Numbered from the stretch's first letter, positions 15,794 through 22,588 are shown. The stretch: DNA of 25,504 nucleotides from an uncultured Peptococcaceae bacterium (GCA_900553245.1 USCP01000004.1:1-25504); one strand, 5' to 3'. Notes: generated by a model not told the origin, from the sequence alone. Numbers and translations are program-made.

Positions 15794-15824
15794 TAGTAGT
15801 AGTAGTAGTAGGGCCTGTGGATTC
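15794..15824. other. oriC unwinding element: DnaA-trio array with GC spacer and DnaA box
   Basis: Six uninterrupted TAG triplets (15794-15811, plus strand), then GGCC (15812-15815), then TGTGGATTC (15816-15824), which on the minus strand is the box GAATCCACA. Read from dnaA towards dnaN this is box, GC spacer, then (CTA)6, with 3'-GAT repeats on the opposite strand. That is the order of the basal unwinding system described in Bacillus subtilis. It lies 31 bases upstream of the dnaN start. Confidence 0.75.
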
Positions 15825-15879
15825 GTTGATAATAGCCCCAAAGCCTTGATAGGAGCGGGGTTCGGCCTGTCTAAAACCC

Positions 15880-16192
15880 TGTGGATTCAGAGGTCGGGTT
15901 TTCCAAACAATCCAAAGCCTTTTTTGTTATCCCCAAGAATTCACATGTGGAAAACGATTTCGGGCATAAGTCTGGGCAAAACTTAATGCATAAATATTCG
16001 GTAACTGTATAATATGCATCATGAAGGGCTTTTTCAAAACTGACAAATAAACTCGGAAAAGATAAAAGTCCATTGTTTTTTACCCAATTGTAAATGGGGA
16101 TTTCTGTGGATTTATCCACATTATCCACAGAGTTGTGGATAACTTTGTGGATAAATCGGTTTATTTCATGGGATTTTTAACGGTTTTCCACA
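15880..16192. other. oriC DnaA-box cluster between dnaA and dnaN
   Basis: Perfect TTATCCACA boxes lie at 16112-16120 and 16121-16129 (plus), and at 16134-16142 and 16146-16154 (minus), as two tandem pairs facing each other. Near-matches are TGTGGATTC 15880-15888, TTATCCCCA 15927-15935, TGTGGAAAA 15946-15954 and TTTTCCACA 16184-16192. This is the part of a bipartite origin that lies downstream of dnaA. No protein gene is seen in 15763-16321. Confidence 0.85.
16009..16037 (-). promoter_or_regulatory. dnaN-recF promoter within oriC
   Basis: Minus strand: -35 TTGAAA (16032-16037), 17-base spacer, -10 TATTAT (16009-16014). It lies between the strong DnaA boxes and dnaN, giving a leader of about 240 bases. 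Confidence 0.6.
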
Positions 16193-16321
16193 GAATTCAC
16201 AATAAATCGATGAAAGTTTTACCAAAGGGAGGGGAAAAGGTCGCTTTGTATCATTTTATGGTTTAAAGTTTTACACAGCGTTTTTCCCTGCATATTTTTA
16301 GAGGTTCTATACATCCGCGAC

Positions 16322-17728
16322 TCAGGCTTCGATGGCACGGCGGATATTATGGATGTCGCTTTGCAGGAGAGGATCCTTTTGCAAGCCCTCTTCAATTTTG
16401 TCGATGGCATTGGAGACGGTGCTGTGGTCTTTCTTGAACAGTTTGCCAATCGCCGGCAAACTCATCGAAAGCAGGCTGCGGCAGAAGTACATAGAAACCT
16501 GACGCGGCAAGAGGACTTCCTTCTTGCGGCTGGTGCCCATCATCTTGTCACGGGAAAGGCCGTAGTATTCGCACACCTTGGTGATGACAATGTCTTCGGT
16601 GATGTGCTTTTCGTGGGCCACCTTATTTTTGATGGTGCGTTCTGCCAGCTCCAAGGTAATCGGTTGGTTGGAGATGCGGGCGGTGCTGATCAAGGTTTGC
16701 AGCGCCCCTTCTAAGGTACGGATATTGACATCCACATTATCAACGATGTATTCAATGATGCGATTGTCCACCTGCGCGTTTTCCATTTCTGCCTTTTTTT
16801 GCAAAATGGCAATACGAGTTTCTAGGTTTGGTACTTGAATGTCGCTCAAGACACCGCCTTCAAAGCGGGTTACCAAGCGTTCCTCCAAATCCGGAATTTC
16901 GCGTGGCAGCTTATCGGAGGTGATAATAATTTGACGGTTGTTGTTTCTAAGCTGTTCAAAGGTATGGAAGAACTCTTCCTGGGTCCCTTCTTTACCGGTC
17001 AAAAATTGAATATCGTCGATGAGCAGAATGTCTACATTGCGATATTTGCTGCGGAAGGCCGCATTGGTGTTGGATGAAATCGAGGAGATGTACTCGTTCA
17101 TAAAGTTTTCGCAGGTGGTGAACTTGATTTTCACATCCGGCTGCGCCTGCAAAATTTGGTAGGCAATGGCATTGATCAAATGGGTCTTGCCCAAGCCGGA
17201 GTTGCCGTAGATAAAGAGGGGGTTGATGGTTTTTGGACAATCCAGGTCGCGGGACATATCGTCAGCAATGGCCTTACAAAAGGCGCGGCAATGTTCGTTG
17301 TTTTTACCGATGACGAAGGTCTCAAAGGTGTAGTTAGGCTGTAGCTTTTGACCGTCCAAAACCTCTAAGCGTGGCGCAGGGCCGGAAGAATCGCCCATAT
17401 TATCAAACAAATATTGGGTGGATTCGCTTGCTTTGCTATTCAATTCCTGCACGCGGCTGCGAAAAATGTCTGCATCCACACTGTTGAGGAAGTGAATGTC
17501 CACGTCTTCGCCCAAGGCCATGCGTACCCACTTGAGTAAGGGATCCCCAAATCCCTGCTGGGTAAGACCGGTGAGCATGGTGTCGTTGTTGACTTCGACA
17601 ACGTATTGATGGTCGACAAAGTCAATCGGCATCAAATCACGATACCAGGCATCAAAGACAAAAGGACTCACCTCGTCTTGCATTTTCATGATGGCAGTTT
17701 GCCAAGCCTGCATATAACGTTGTTCCAT
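16322..17728 (-). CDS. dnaA: Chromosomal replication initiator DnaA
   Basis: AAA+ protein that binds DnaA boxes, opens the origin and loads helicase. 468 residues. Domain I is about 1-80 and the linker about 85-130. The AAA+ core has NYTFETFVIGKNN at 132-144, Walker A GNSGLGKT at 175-182 and Walker B ILLIDDIQF at 234-242. RLVTRFEGG near 284-292 is the conserved arginine-containing motif, and the DNA-binding domain IV has KKDHSTVSNAIDKI at 432-445 (commonly RDHTTV in relatives). GGAGGA lies 6 bases before ATG 17728. DnaA-box clusters lie on both sides, so autoregulation is likely. It is transcribed separately from dnaN, with about 560 bases of origin DNA between them. Confidence 0.98.
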   Translation of the reverse strand: MEQRYMQAWQTAIMKMQDEVSPFVFDAWYRDLMPIDFVDHQYVVEVNNDTMLTGLTQQGFGDPLLKWVRMALGEDVDIHFLNSVDADIFRSRVQELNSKASESTQYLFDNMGDSSGPAPRLEVLDGQKLQPNYTFETFVIGKNNEHCRAFCKAIADDMSRDLDCPKTINPLFIYGNSGLGKTHLINAIAYQILQAQPDVKIKFTTCENFMNEYISSISSNTNAAFRSKYRNVDILLIDDIQFLTGKEGTQEEFFHTFEQLRNNNRQIIITSDKLPREIPDLEERLVTRFEGGVLSDIQVPNLETRIAILQKKAEMENAQVDNRIIEYIVDNVDVNIRTLEGALQTLISTARISNQPITLELAERTIKNKVAHEKHITEDIVITKVCEYYGLSRDKMMGTSRKKEVLLPRQVSMYFCRSLLSMSLPAIGKLFKKDHSTVSNAIDKIEEGLQKDPLLQSDIHNIRRAIEA

Positions 17729-17763
17729 GATGGTTCCTCCAAGGTTGAATCTATTGATTCACA

Positions 17764-18199
17764 TTATCCACAGCCTTTGGATGGAAAAGTTGTGGATAGT
17801 GTGCATTATTATTTTGTCCTATCTTCCATAATAACATACAAAAATCAATTTGACATCCTTTATAGACACAGGGGTGTGGATAAAAAATAGACTTTTCCAC
17901 AGAGTTTTCAACAAGAGGATGTGGAGATATAGGGCAGGGAAAAATTGATTGATACCCCTTTTAGTAGGCAGTGGAGAATGTGAGAATGGTTTTCCACATA
18001 TCCAAAGGAGAATAAAAAAAGTTTTCCACAAGAAAAATTTTTTTAAAAAGGGGGTAAAAAGCCCATTTAGGGGATTTTCCACAAAAAATAAACAGCCCCT
18101 TTAAAAAAATGCCGTTTTTATCGGAAAAAGCTGTTTTTGCACTTTTCCACAGTTTTGTTGTGGAAAAGTGCGGATAACTGTGGATAATTCTGTGGATAT
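17764..18199. other. oriC DnaA-box cluster upstream of dnaA
   Basis: Perfect boxes: TTATCCACA 17764-17772 (plus), TGTGGATAA 17875-17883 and 18179-18187 (minus). One-mismatch boxes: 17791-17799, 17893-17901, 17991-17999, 18023-18031, 18075-18083, 18143-18151, 18159-18167, 18169-18177 and 18191-18199. Most of these are the TTTTCCACA variant. At 18140-18170, CACTTTTCCACA and TGTGGAAAAGTG form a perfect 12-bp inverted repeat with a 7-base loop. A/T-rich runs fill 18031-18120. No protein gene is seen in 17729-18323. Confidence 0.88.
17828..17836 (-). promoter_or_regulatory. Candidate dnaA promoter, extended -10
   Basis: Minus strand TGTTATTAT (hexamer 17828-17833), about 100 bases before the dnaA start and flanked by DnaA boxes at 17791 and 17875. 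No good -35 was found. Confidence 0.4.
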
Positions 18200-18276
18200 C
18201 TTGTGGGTTTTGCACAAGACGCGGTCTTTTCCTTCATTATTATGGATTTTTGGTTGATACTAGATATCGGGGGGAT

Positions 18277-18306
18277 AAAAAAAGACGCACACCATGGGCG
18301 TGCGTC
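18277..18306 (-). terminator. Intrinsic terminator of the small membrane protein gene
   Basis: Minus strand GACGCAC / GTGCGTC with a 9-base loop, then seven T. It begins 17 bases after the stop at 18324 and isolates that gene from the origin. Confidence 0.85.
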
Positions 18307-18323
18307 CGAAAAAGAATCGGGGA

Positions 18324-18590
18324 TTAAAAAAACGGAAGGGCGTCATCCTCGTCTGCTACAACGGCCATATCATTCGAACTTGACCGTTCACCGGCTTCCG
18401 GTAGTGCAGGCGATTGCTCTGCTATGCTCATCCATAGGGCGAGCGGCAGAAGGACGAGACACAAAAAGACAGCCAAAGCCGGTGCTTGGGCAAGGGCTTC
18501 GGGAACAAGCATATAAAAAAGCACAAGGACGATACCGGAGACAGCGCCTTCGGTTAAGACATTTAAAAAAAAGCGACGAGCAAAATACAC
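18324..18590 (-). CDS. Small two-helix membrane protein, unknown function
   Basis: I do not recognise this protein. With the GTG at 18590 it has 88 residues: YFARRFFLNVL, then two hydrophobic segments (about 12-34, GAVSGIVLVLFYMLVPEALA; and about 38-58, ALAVFLCLVLLPLALWMSIA), then a polar tail with acidic DEDD ending LPFF. AAAGG with a 9-base spacer supports GTG 18590; the in-frame ATG 18599 directly touches that AAAGG, and GTG 18626 has no visible site. The gene is supported by an extended -10 promoter upstream and a clean terminator downstream. It lies between the DnaA boxes and the divergent rpmH operon, where no standard gene occurs. The overlapping plus-strand frame is a shadow. Confidence 0.55.
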   Translation of the reverse strand: MYFARRFFLNVLTEGAVSGIVLVLFYMLVPEALAQAPALAVFLCLVLLPLALWMSIAEQSPALPEAGERSSSNDMAVVADEDDALPFF

Positions 18591-18674
18591 AGCAATCATC
18601 CTTTCGGGCATTGGAGAAAGTGGCACGGCAACAGTGATAGCAGAACGACAACGGGCAGCTACTTATTAAATAAC

Positions 18675-18683
18675 AGTGTAGCA
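18675..18683 (-). promoter_or_regulatory. Extended -10 promoter of the small membrane protein gene
   Basis: Minus strand TGCTACACT (hexamer 18675-18680), of the same form as the VanZ promoters, 85-90 bases before the proposed start. Confidence 0.5.
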
Positions 18684-18960
18684 TGCTGACGACGATGAAG
18701 CTGCGGCGAGGGCGGCTTTGTTACCAAATCGCGGCGTTTGGCTGGTCATTGATTCACTTTCGCGCATCATATATAGAAGCAACGGCCGTAAATCGTTCCG
18801 AAAATGACCGAAATAGTTATCTGAAAGGGGGCTTTTTTACGAAAAACAGAAAGTAACCGCCATAAATAGCCCTTTGATTTTCGCTTAATAACTATATATT
18901 GAGCCATCAAGGCGTGAAAAAATTTTATGCAAAAAATTAAATAATCACCTTTAAAAAATA
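18684..18960. other. Non-coding divergent region between the origin side and rpmH
   Basis: No protein gene or strong structure is seen here. The left part is GC-rich; 18840-18960 becomes strongly A/T-rich up to the rpmH promoter. This is where leftward and rightward transcription diverge. Confidence 0.6.
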
Positions 18961-18989
18961 TTGACTACCATGGTAAAATATTGTAGTAT
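18961..18989 (+). promoter_or_regulatory. rpmH operon promoter
   Basis: -35 TTGACT (18961-18966), 17-base spacer, -10 TAGTAT (18984-18989). The start codon of rpmH follows 36 bases later. Confidence 0.75.
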
Positions 18990-19025
18990 TAGGTTTGCAT
19001 GTAAACTAGGTCAGGAGGTGTGAAT

Positions 19026-19160
19026 ATGAAACGCACATATCAGCCAAAGAATAAGAAACATAAACGCGTTCACGGCTTCCGTAGAAGAATGCTTTCCAAG
19101 AACGGTCGCAATGTCTTGAAGAGAAGAAGAGCAAAAGGAAGAAAAGTCCTCAGCGCGTAA
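19026..19160 (+). CDS. rpmH: Large-subunit ribosomal protein bL34
   Basis: A 44-residue, highly basic ribosomal protein of the 50S subunit: MKRTYQPKNKKHKRVHGFRR at the start and RRRAKGRKVLSA at the end, the full length for the family. AGGAGGTG at 19013-19020 lies 5 bases upstream. It is the first gene of the rightward operon, in the usual position next to the origin and before rnpA. Confidence 0.98.
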   Translation: MKRTYQPKNKKHKRVHGFRRRMLSKNGRNVLKRRRAKGRKVLSA

Positions 19161-19182
19161 TAGTCTATGACACTTGAGATAG

Positions 19183-19209
19183 AAAGGCCTTCATCGTTAG
19201 GCCTTTTTT
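19183..19209 (+). terminator. Attenuating terminator between rpmH and rnpA
   Basis: AAAGGCCT (19183-19190), loop TCATCGTT, AGGCCTTT (19199-19206) followed by T. It lies between genes that are normally cotranscribed, so partial read-through would give much more rpmH than rnpA transcript. Confidence 0.8.
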
Positions 19210-19240
19210 ATCTTTATTGTCAAAAAAAGGATGTGAAAAC

Positions 19241-19585
19241 ATGCTTGCTTCGCCACGAAGAATCAAAAAGAGAGCTGAATTTTCTCATATATATCGTAAA
19301 AAACAATCAAAGGCCAATCATTATCTGGTCATATATGTGAAAAAGAATTCCCTTGATCATGCTAGATTTGGCTTTTCTCTCTCAAAAAAGGTTGTTGGCA
19401 AGGCGCATGTCAGAAATTTGTATAAAAGACGCCTTTCTGAAATTGTGCGTTTGCACTGGGAGGGCTTTCAAGCGGTTGATGTGGTGGTGGTCGCCAGAAA
19501 GGCGATTGTCGACCTCGATTATCATCAACTGGAAAAAGAATTTTTGAAACTTGCGGAAAGAAGCGGTATTTATGAATCCCATTAA
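19241..19585 (+). CDS. rnpA: Ribonuclease P protein component
   Basis: Basic protein that helps the RNase P RNA bind and cleave pre-tRNA 5' leaders. 114 residues from ATG 19241. FGFSLSKKVVGKAHVRNLYK RRLSE (about residues 46-69) contains the RNR-type basic signature. AAAAGG lies about 9 bases upstream; the longer TTG start at 19217 has no ribosome binding site and adds eight atypical residues. The 3' end overlaps yidD by 14 bases. The RNA subunit gene (rnpB) is not in this window. Confidence 0.95.
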   Translation: MLASPRRIKKRAEFSHIYRKKQSKANHYLVIYVKKNSLDHARFGFSLSKKVVGKAHVRNLYKRRLSEIVRLHWEGFQAVDVVVVARKAIVDLDYHQLEKEFLKLAERSGIYESH

Positions 19586-19793
19586 ACGCGGCATGTTAGC
19601 CGCCATTCGCTTTTACCAGCAATATCTATCTGTCTTAAAAGGCGCACCGACTTGTCGTTTTATTCCGACCTGTTCGACCTACGCCATTGAAGCCATCACA
19701 AAATACGGAGCACTAAAGGGCGGTGCGTTGGCCCTTTGGCGCATTTTGCGCTGCAACCCATTCTCCAAAGGTGGCTATGATCCGGTACCCTGA
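19572..19793 (+). CDS. yidD: YidD, membrane protein insertion efficiency factor
   Basis: Small membrane-associated protein, 73 residues, thought to help YidC-dependent insertion. An amphipathic N-terminal helix (about 5-20) leads into YQQYLSVLKGAPTCRFIPTC STYAIEAITKYGA, and the tail is LRCNPFSKGGYDPVP, all family hallmarks including the three conserved Cys. The ATG 19572 is inside the rnpA 3' end; the ribosome binding site is weak, so coupling to rnpA is likely. yidC follows after about 60 bases. Confidence 0.93.
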   Translation: MNPIKRGMLAAIRFYQQYLSVLKGAPTCRFIPTCSTYAIEAITKYGALKGGALALWRILRCNPFSKGGYDPVP

Positions 19794-19815
19794 TTCATTT
19801 AAATCACTCGGTTCT

Positions 19816-19848
19816 AGGAGGTGAACGCCTCTCTGCCAGAGCAGAAGG
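19816..19848 (+). promoter_or_regulatory. yidC leader: strong Shine-Dalgarno far from the start, plus hairpins
   Basis: AGGAGGTG at 19816-19823 is the best ribosome binding site here but lies about 33 bases from the yidC TTG. GAGG / CCTC and TCTGC / GCAGA can form small hairpins, one of which hides the AGGAGG. The weaker AGAAGG at 19843-19848 has correct spacing for TTG. Confidence 0.35.
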
Positions 19849-19854
19849 CCTCAT

Positions 19855-20712
19855 TTGAGCACTTTAGTTAATTTTATGAGTGGGTTCATTCACATGCTGT
19901 ATGAATTCACAGCGACTATTGGTTTCCCTAGCTATGCATTAGCGATTATTATCTTGGGGATCATCGTTCGTATTTTGTTATTACCACTTACCATTATTCA
20001 GATGAAATCCATGCTCGGGATGCAAGAAATTCAACCTGAGCTTCAAGAATTACAAAAGAGATACGCTACCAATCGCGAAAAGCTAAGCGAAGAAATGATG
20101 AAGCTCTATCAAGAGTACAATGTTAAACCGGCTGCCGGTTGCTTGCCAATCTTGATTCAGATGCCGATTTTGTACGTGTTGTTCTACGCCATCCGCGGCT
20201 ACAACTTTAACGAACATGCATCTTTCTTCTGGATTGATAGCTTAAATAATAATGACCCATACTTCATTTTAGCGATTGTATTGGGCTTGGTGATGTTCTT
20301 GCAACAAAAGCTTGCAATGAGCTCCACGACCATGGATGCCGATAATCCTGCTAATATGAGCATGAAGATGATGATGTATGTGATGCCTGTCATGATGGGC
20401 TTCATGGCACTCAATTTCCCAAGTGGGTTGTGCTTATACTGGATTACCACTTCCACCTTCATGATTTTCCAACAAATCTTCATGAATCACTTGCGTAAAA
20501 AGGAACTCGAAAAACGCAAAGAAGCACGTGAAAAACGTGCCGCTGAACGCGAAGCTGAAAGAATCGCTGCTCAAAAGCGCGGTCAAAACCCTTCTAAAAA
20601 GAAGAGCAAACAACAGTTGAAAAACGAACACAAGCAGAAAAAGCGTGAAGCAAAATACAATGCGCCTTCTAAGGAAGGTAGCAATGCCACCTATCATCCA
20701 CCAAAGAAATAA
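19855..20712 (+). CDS. yidC: YidC/Oxa1 membrane protein insertase
   Basis: Inserts and folds membrane proteins with or without SecYEG. 285 residues from TTG 19855 (AGAAGG with 6-8 bases spacing); no ATG in range has a ribosome binding site. Short Gram-positive form without the large periplasmic domain and without an obvious lipobox. Hydrophobic segments lie at about 22-46, 95-115, 134-152, 172-190 and 195-212. The conserved intramembrane Arg is R39 in GIIVRILLLPLT. VKPAAGCLPILIQMPILYVL and NFPSGLCLYWITT are core motifs. Residues about 217-285 are a long Lys/Arg-rich tail that may contact ribosomes. khpB (jag) follows after 49 bases. Confidence 0.96.
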   Translation: MSTLVNFMSGFIHMLYEFTATIGFPSYALAIIILGIIVRILLLPLTIIQMKSMLGMQEIQPELQELQKRYATNREKLSEEMMKLYQEYNVKPAAGCLPILIQMPILYVLFYAIRGYNFNEHASFFWIDSLNNNDPYFILAIVLGLVMFLQQKLAMSSTTMDADNPANMSMKMMMYVMPVMMGFMALNFPSGLCLYWITTSTFMIFQQIFMNHLRKKELEKRKEAREKRAAEREAERIAAQKRGQNPSKKKSKQQLKNEHKQKKREAKYNAPSKEGSNATYHPPKK

Positions 20713-20761
20713 GCCGACATGGTCCTAAACTTTGGCAATATTGCCGGGGGGAATTTTGTAA

Positions 20762-21598
20762 ATGATTGAAAAAATGAAAATCACCGCAAAGACCATTGAC
20801 GAAGCGATTAAAAAGGCCTCCGATATTTGGAAAATTGATGCTGTAAAGAATGGCTATACCGTTATTCAAGAACCAAGCCGCGGGATTTTTGGCTTGGGTA
20901 GCAAAGACGCCATTATCGAAGTTAACAAATACCTGCCTGACGTCCAAGAAGTGGTCGAAGCACCTAAAAAAGAAGAAAAACCAGTGGTTGAAGCACCTGC
21001 TCAACCGGTTGTGGAAGAAAAAGCACCGGTTATCGAAGAAGTGACGGAAGCTGCTGTTATTGAAGAAGAAGAAACCACCATCATTGTGGAAGAAGCACCG
21101 ACTGAAATCATCGTTGAAAAGCTCTCCGATGATGTGCCGGCAAACGGCGGTAAAACCGCTGAAGAAATCGGCTTGGCGTTCTTGGGCCCAATTTTTGATG
21201 CCCTTGAAGTGGATGCTGTGGTGCAAGTGAGCGAAGAAGACAACACCATTCGCTTTGATGCATCCGGTGAACGTGCCGGTATTTTGATTGGCCGTCACGG
21301 CGAAACTTTAAATGCCATTCAATTCTTGATGAGTCTTGTGGTGAATGCCAATATCGAAAGTCACAAGGGTGTGATTTTTGACGTTGAAAATTACCGCGAA
21401 CGTCAAGTGGAAAAACTCGAAGCCCTCGCGCTTCGCATGGCAGACAAGTGTCGCAAGACCCATCGTCGCGTGACCTTGAACCCAATGAATGCGGCCGAAC
21501 GTCGTATCATTCATATCACCCTTGAAAAACAAAAAGGCGTGACTTCTTACAGTGAAGGCAACGAACCAAACCGTCGCGTTGTTATCGTCACCGAATAA
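20762..21598 (+). CDS. khpB: KhpB (Jag/EloR), KH-R3H RNA-binding protein
   Basis: RNA-binding protein that works with KhpA in several Gram-positives and affects cell elongation. 278 residues. The Jag-N domain at about 5-54 contains EEAIKKA-like DEAIKKASDIW and GIFGLGSKDA. A Pro/Glu/Val-rich acidic linker covers about 60-130. The KH domain (about 140-205) has the GxxG loop as GRHG at 177-180, and the R3H domain (about 215-278) has the R247-xxx-H251 pair in AERRIIHITL. GGGGGG lies about 9 bases upstream. It ends the rightward operon, with a strong terminator 8 bases later. In most relatives mnmE and mnmG follow at this point, but not here. Confidence 0.95.
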   Translation: MIEKMKITAKTIDEAIKKASDIWKIDAVKNGYTVIQEPSRGIFGLGSKDAIIEVNKYLPDVQEVVEAPKKEEKPVVEAPAQPVVEEKAPVIEEVTEAAVIEEEETTIIVEEAPTEIIVEKLSDDVPANGGKTAEEIGLAFLGPIFDALEVDAVVQVSEEDNTIRFDASGERAGILIGRHGETLNAIQFLMSLVVNANIESHKGVIFDVENYRERQVEKLEALALRMADKCRKTHRRVTLNPMNAAERRIIHITLEKQKGVTSYSEGNEPNRRVVIVTE

Positions 21599-21606
21599 AA
21601 ATATGA

Positions 21607-21637
21607 AGCCCTCTCCAAGCGGAGAGGGCTTTTTTTG
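21607..21637 (+). terminator. Intrinsic terminator of the rpmH-khpB operon
   Basis: AGCCCTCTCC, loop AAGC, GGAGAGGGCT, then seven T. Confidence 0.95.
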
Positions 21638-21749
21638 ATGGTGCTGTTTTACAAAGGACGGGGGATAGAAAGAGACCCTCCACGTTCAAAGGTATATTTT
21701 AGGCATGCAGCACCTTTCAAGGGCACTGCCGGATGCTTGTGATGCAAAC

Positions 21750-21786
21750 AAAAAGCCCAACCGTTGATGAGGCGGTTGGGCTTTTT
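21750..21786. terminator. Second, bidirectional terminator after khpB
   Basis: AAAAAGCCCAACCG (21750-21763) pairs with CGGTTGGGCTTTTT (21773-21786), 14 bp with a 9-base loop. It can act on either strand and would also stop any leftward transcript from the candidate RNA at 22.0-22.5 kb. The 110 bases between the two terminators show no gene. Confidence 0.9.
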
Positions 21787-22040
21787 AGCGGGATGCGCAC
21801 GCGCATCTATTGTAGTTGAGTTGTTAGATGAGTAGTAGATTTGTAGGTTGTTAGTAGATGGTTGAATCTCGTGTTCATGAAAGCAGGCTGGCGGGCGCTG
21901 GCTTTCTAACGTTCGAGTGTAAACCCATTGAGGTGTGAATAATTTTTTTTAAAAGGTTGTTTTGTCAAAAGAGGTTTTTGAAATTTGTTTTGTAGTGTTT
22001 GAATAATCGGGGTGTTACTAGAGTGTCTGAAAGAGGTTTG
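21787..22040. other. Non-coding stretch with a C-free segment and a hairpin
   Basis: No coding frame is convincing. There is a short inverted repeat (GATGCGC / GCGCATC, 21792-21807), then about 60 bases without a C (around 21808-21867) rich in TAG and TTG words, then GAAAGC / GCTTTC (21879-21884 / 21901-21906), then A/T-rich DNA. Confidence 0.5.
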
Positions 22041-22553
22041 GAGTAAAACCGCGTCACAATACGGTTTAATGACTCACTAATGCTTCTATACCCCTGCGAA
22101 TCAGCGGGTCGCGGAAACGATTGAGATTACCCATGAGATTGAAGCCTTCGCGAAAGAAGGAGAATAGCAACGGGTGATCCGCAGGAGATGAAGCAGTGTA
22201 TGAATGGCCAAATGACTTCAGAGCAATCGCGTTGGGGAGATATCAATCGATCGAGCCATCGCATTGGTGCGGCGGCATCAGTGAGTGCGATTGCCGCCAA
22301 GAAGTCATAGGCACTGATAGCGTGGATGGAGCCTTCTTGGCAGGGAGGGCGCCGGTATCACGCGGGTGTTTAAAATGAATGCGATTTTCTAGTGGCAGAA
22401 CGTGTAATCTCATTGCCGTTCTTGCCAAATCGCGATTGTCCGCTTCACGCATCCATATGGTTGGCATGGACGCATCAAGGGCAATGCAAGGAGTGGTGCA
22501 AAATACCTTCTTTGCATCATCAGATTTATATCAGAGTGATGTTTAATCTGATT
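22041..22553 (-). ncRNA. Candidate large structured RNA, unassigned
   Basis: No believable protein gene is present, but complementary segments are dense and nested. Pairs: 22519-22526 with 22545-22552 (8 bp); 22512-22517 with 22484-22489; 22449-22456 with 22466-22473 (8 bp, one G-T); 22381-22387 with 22427-22433 enclosing 22393-22402 with 22417-22427 (one bulge); 22296-22304 with 22333-22341 (9 bp); 22271-22277 with 22292-22298; 22244-22251 with 22258-22266; 22145-22149 with 22156-22160. A competing long-range pair is 22223-22230 with 22287-22294. A near-consensus minus-strand promoter lies just upstream and a weak hairpin (22046-22067) marks the possible end. The segment is GC-richer than its flanks. 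It is not RNase P RNA, tmRNA or SRP RNA by signature. A decayed gene is the main alternative. Confidence 0.45.
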
Positions 22554-22559
22554 GATTAG

Positions 22560-22588
22560 AGTATATATTGAAAGCGGTTGGAAGTCAA
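22560..22588 (-). promoter_or_regulatory. Strong sigma-A-type promoter driving the candidate RNA
   Basis: Minus strand: -35 TTGACT (22583-22588), 17-base spacer, -10 TATACT (22560-22565), one mismatch in each box. It points away from lon and towards the structured region. Confidence 0.65.

Noticed and set aside
17764..18199. Repeated TTTTCCACA words as a possible CRISPR or iteron array
   Set aside because: They are 9-mers in both orientations with irregular spacing next to dnaA, which fits DnaA boxes.
18203..18637. 144-codon plus-strand frame next to the origin
   Set aside because: Highly basic, low-quality translation opposite a minus frame that has two membrane helices, a promoter and a terminator.
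22066..22467. Short minus-strand reading frames over the candidate RNA (74 codons, then a TGA, then about 58 more codons ending RRGIEALVSH)
   Set aside because: The stretch reads somewhat protein-like and could be a decayed gene, but it has an internal stop, no ribosome binding site and no family I recognise. The dense inverted repeats favour RNA.
22041..22553. Idea that the structured region is rnpB, tmRNA or SRP RNA
   Set aside because: The conserved RNase P core words, the tmRNA ends and the SRP loop motifs are not found on either strand.
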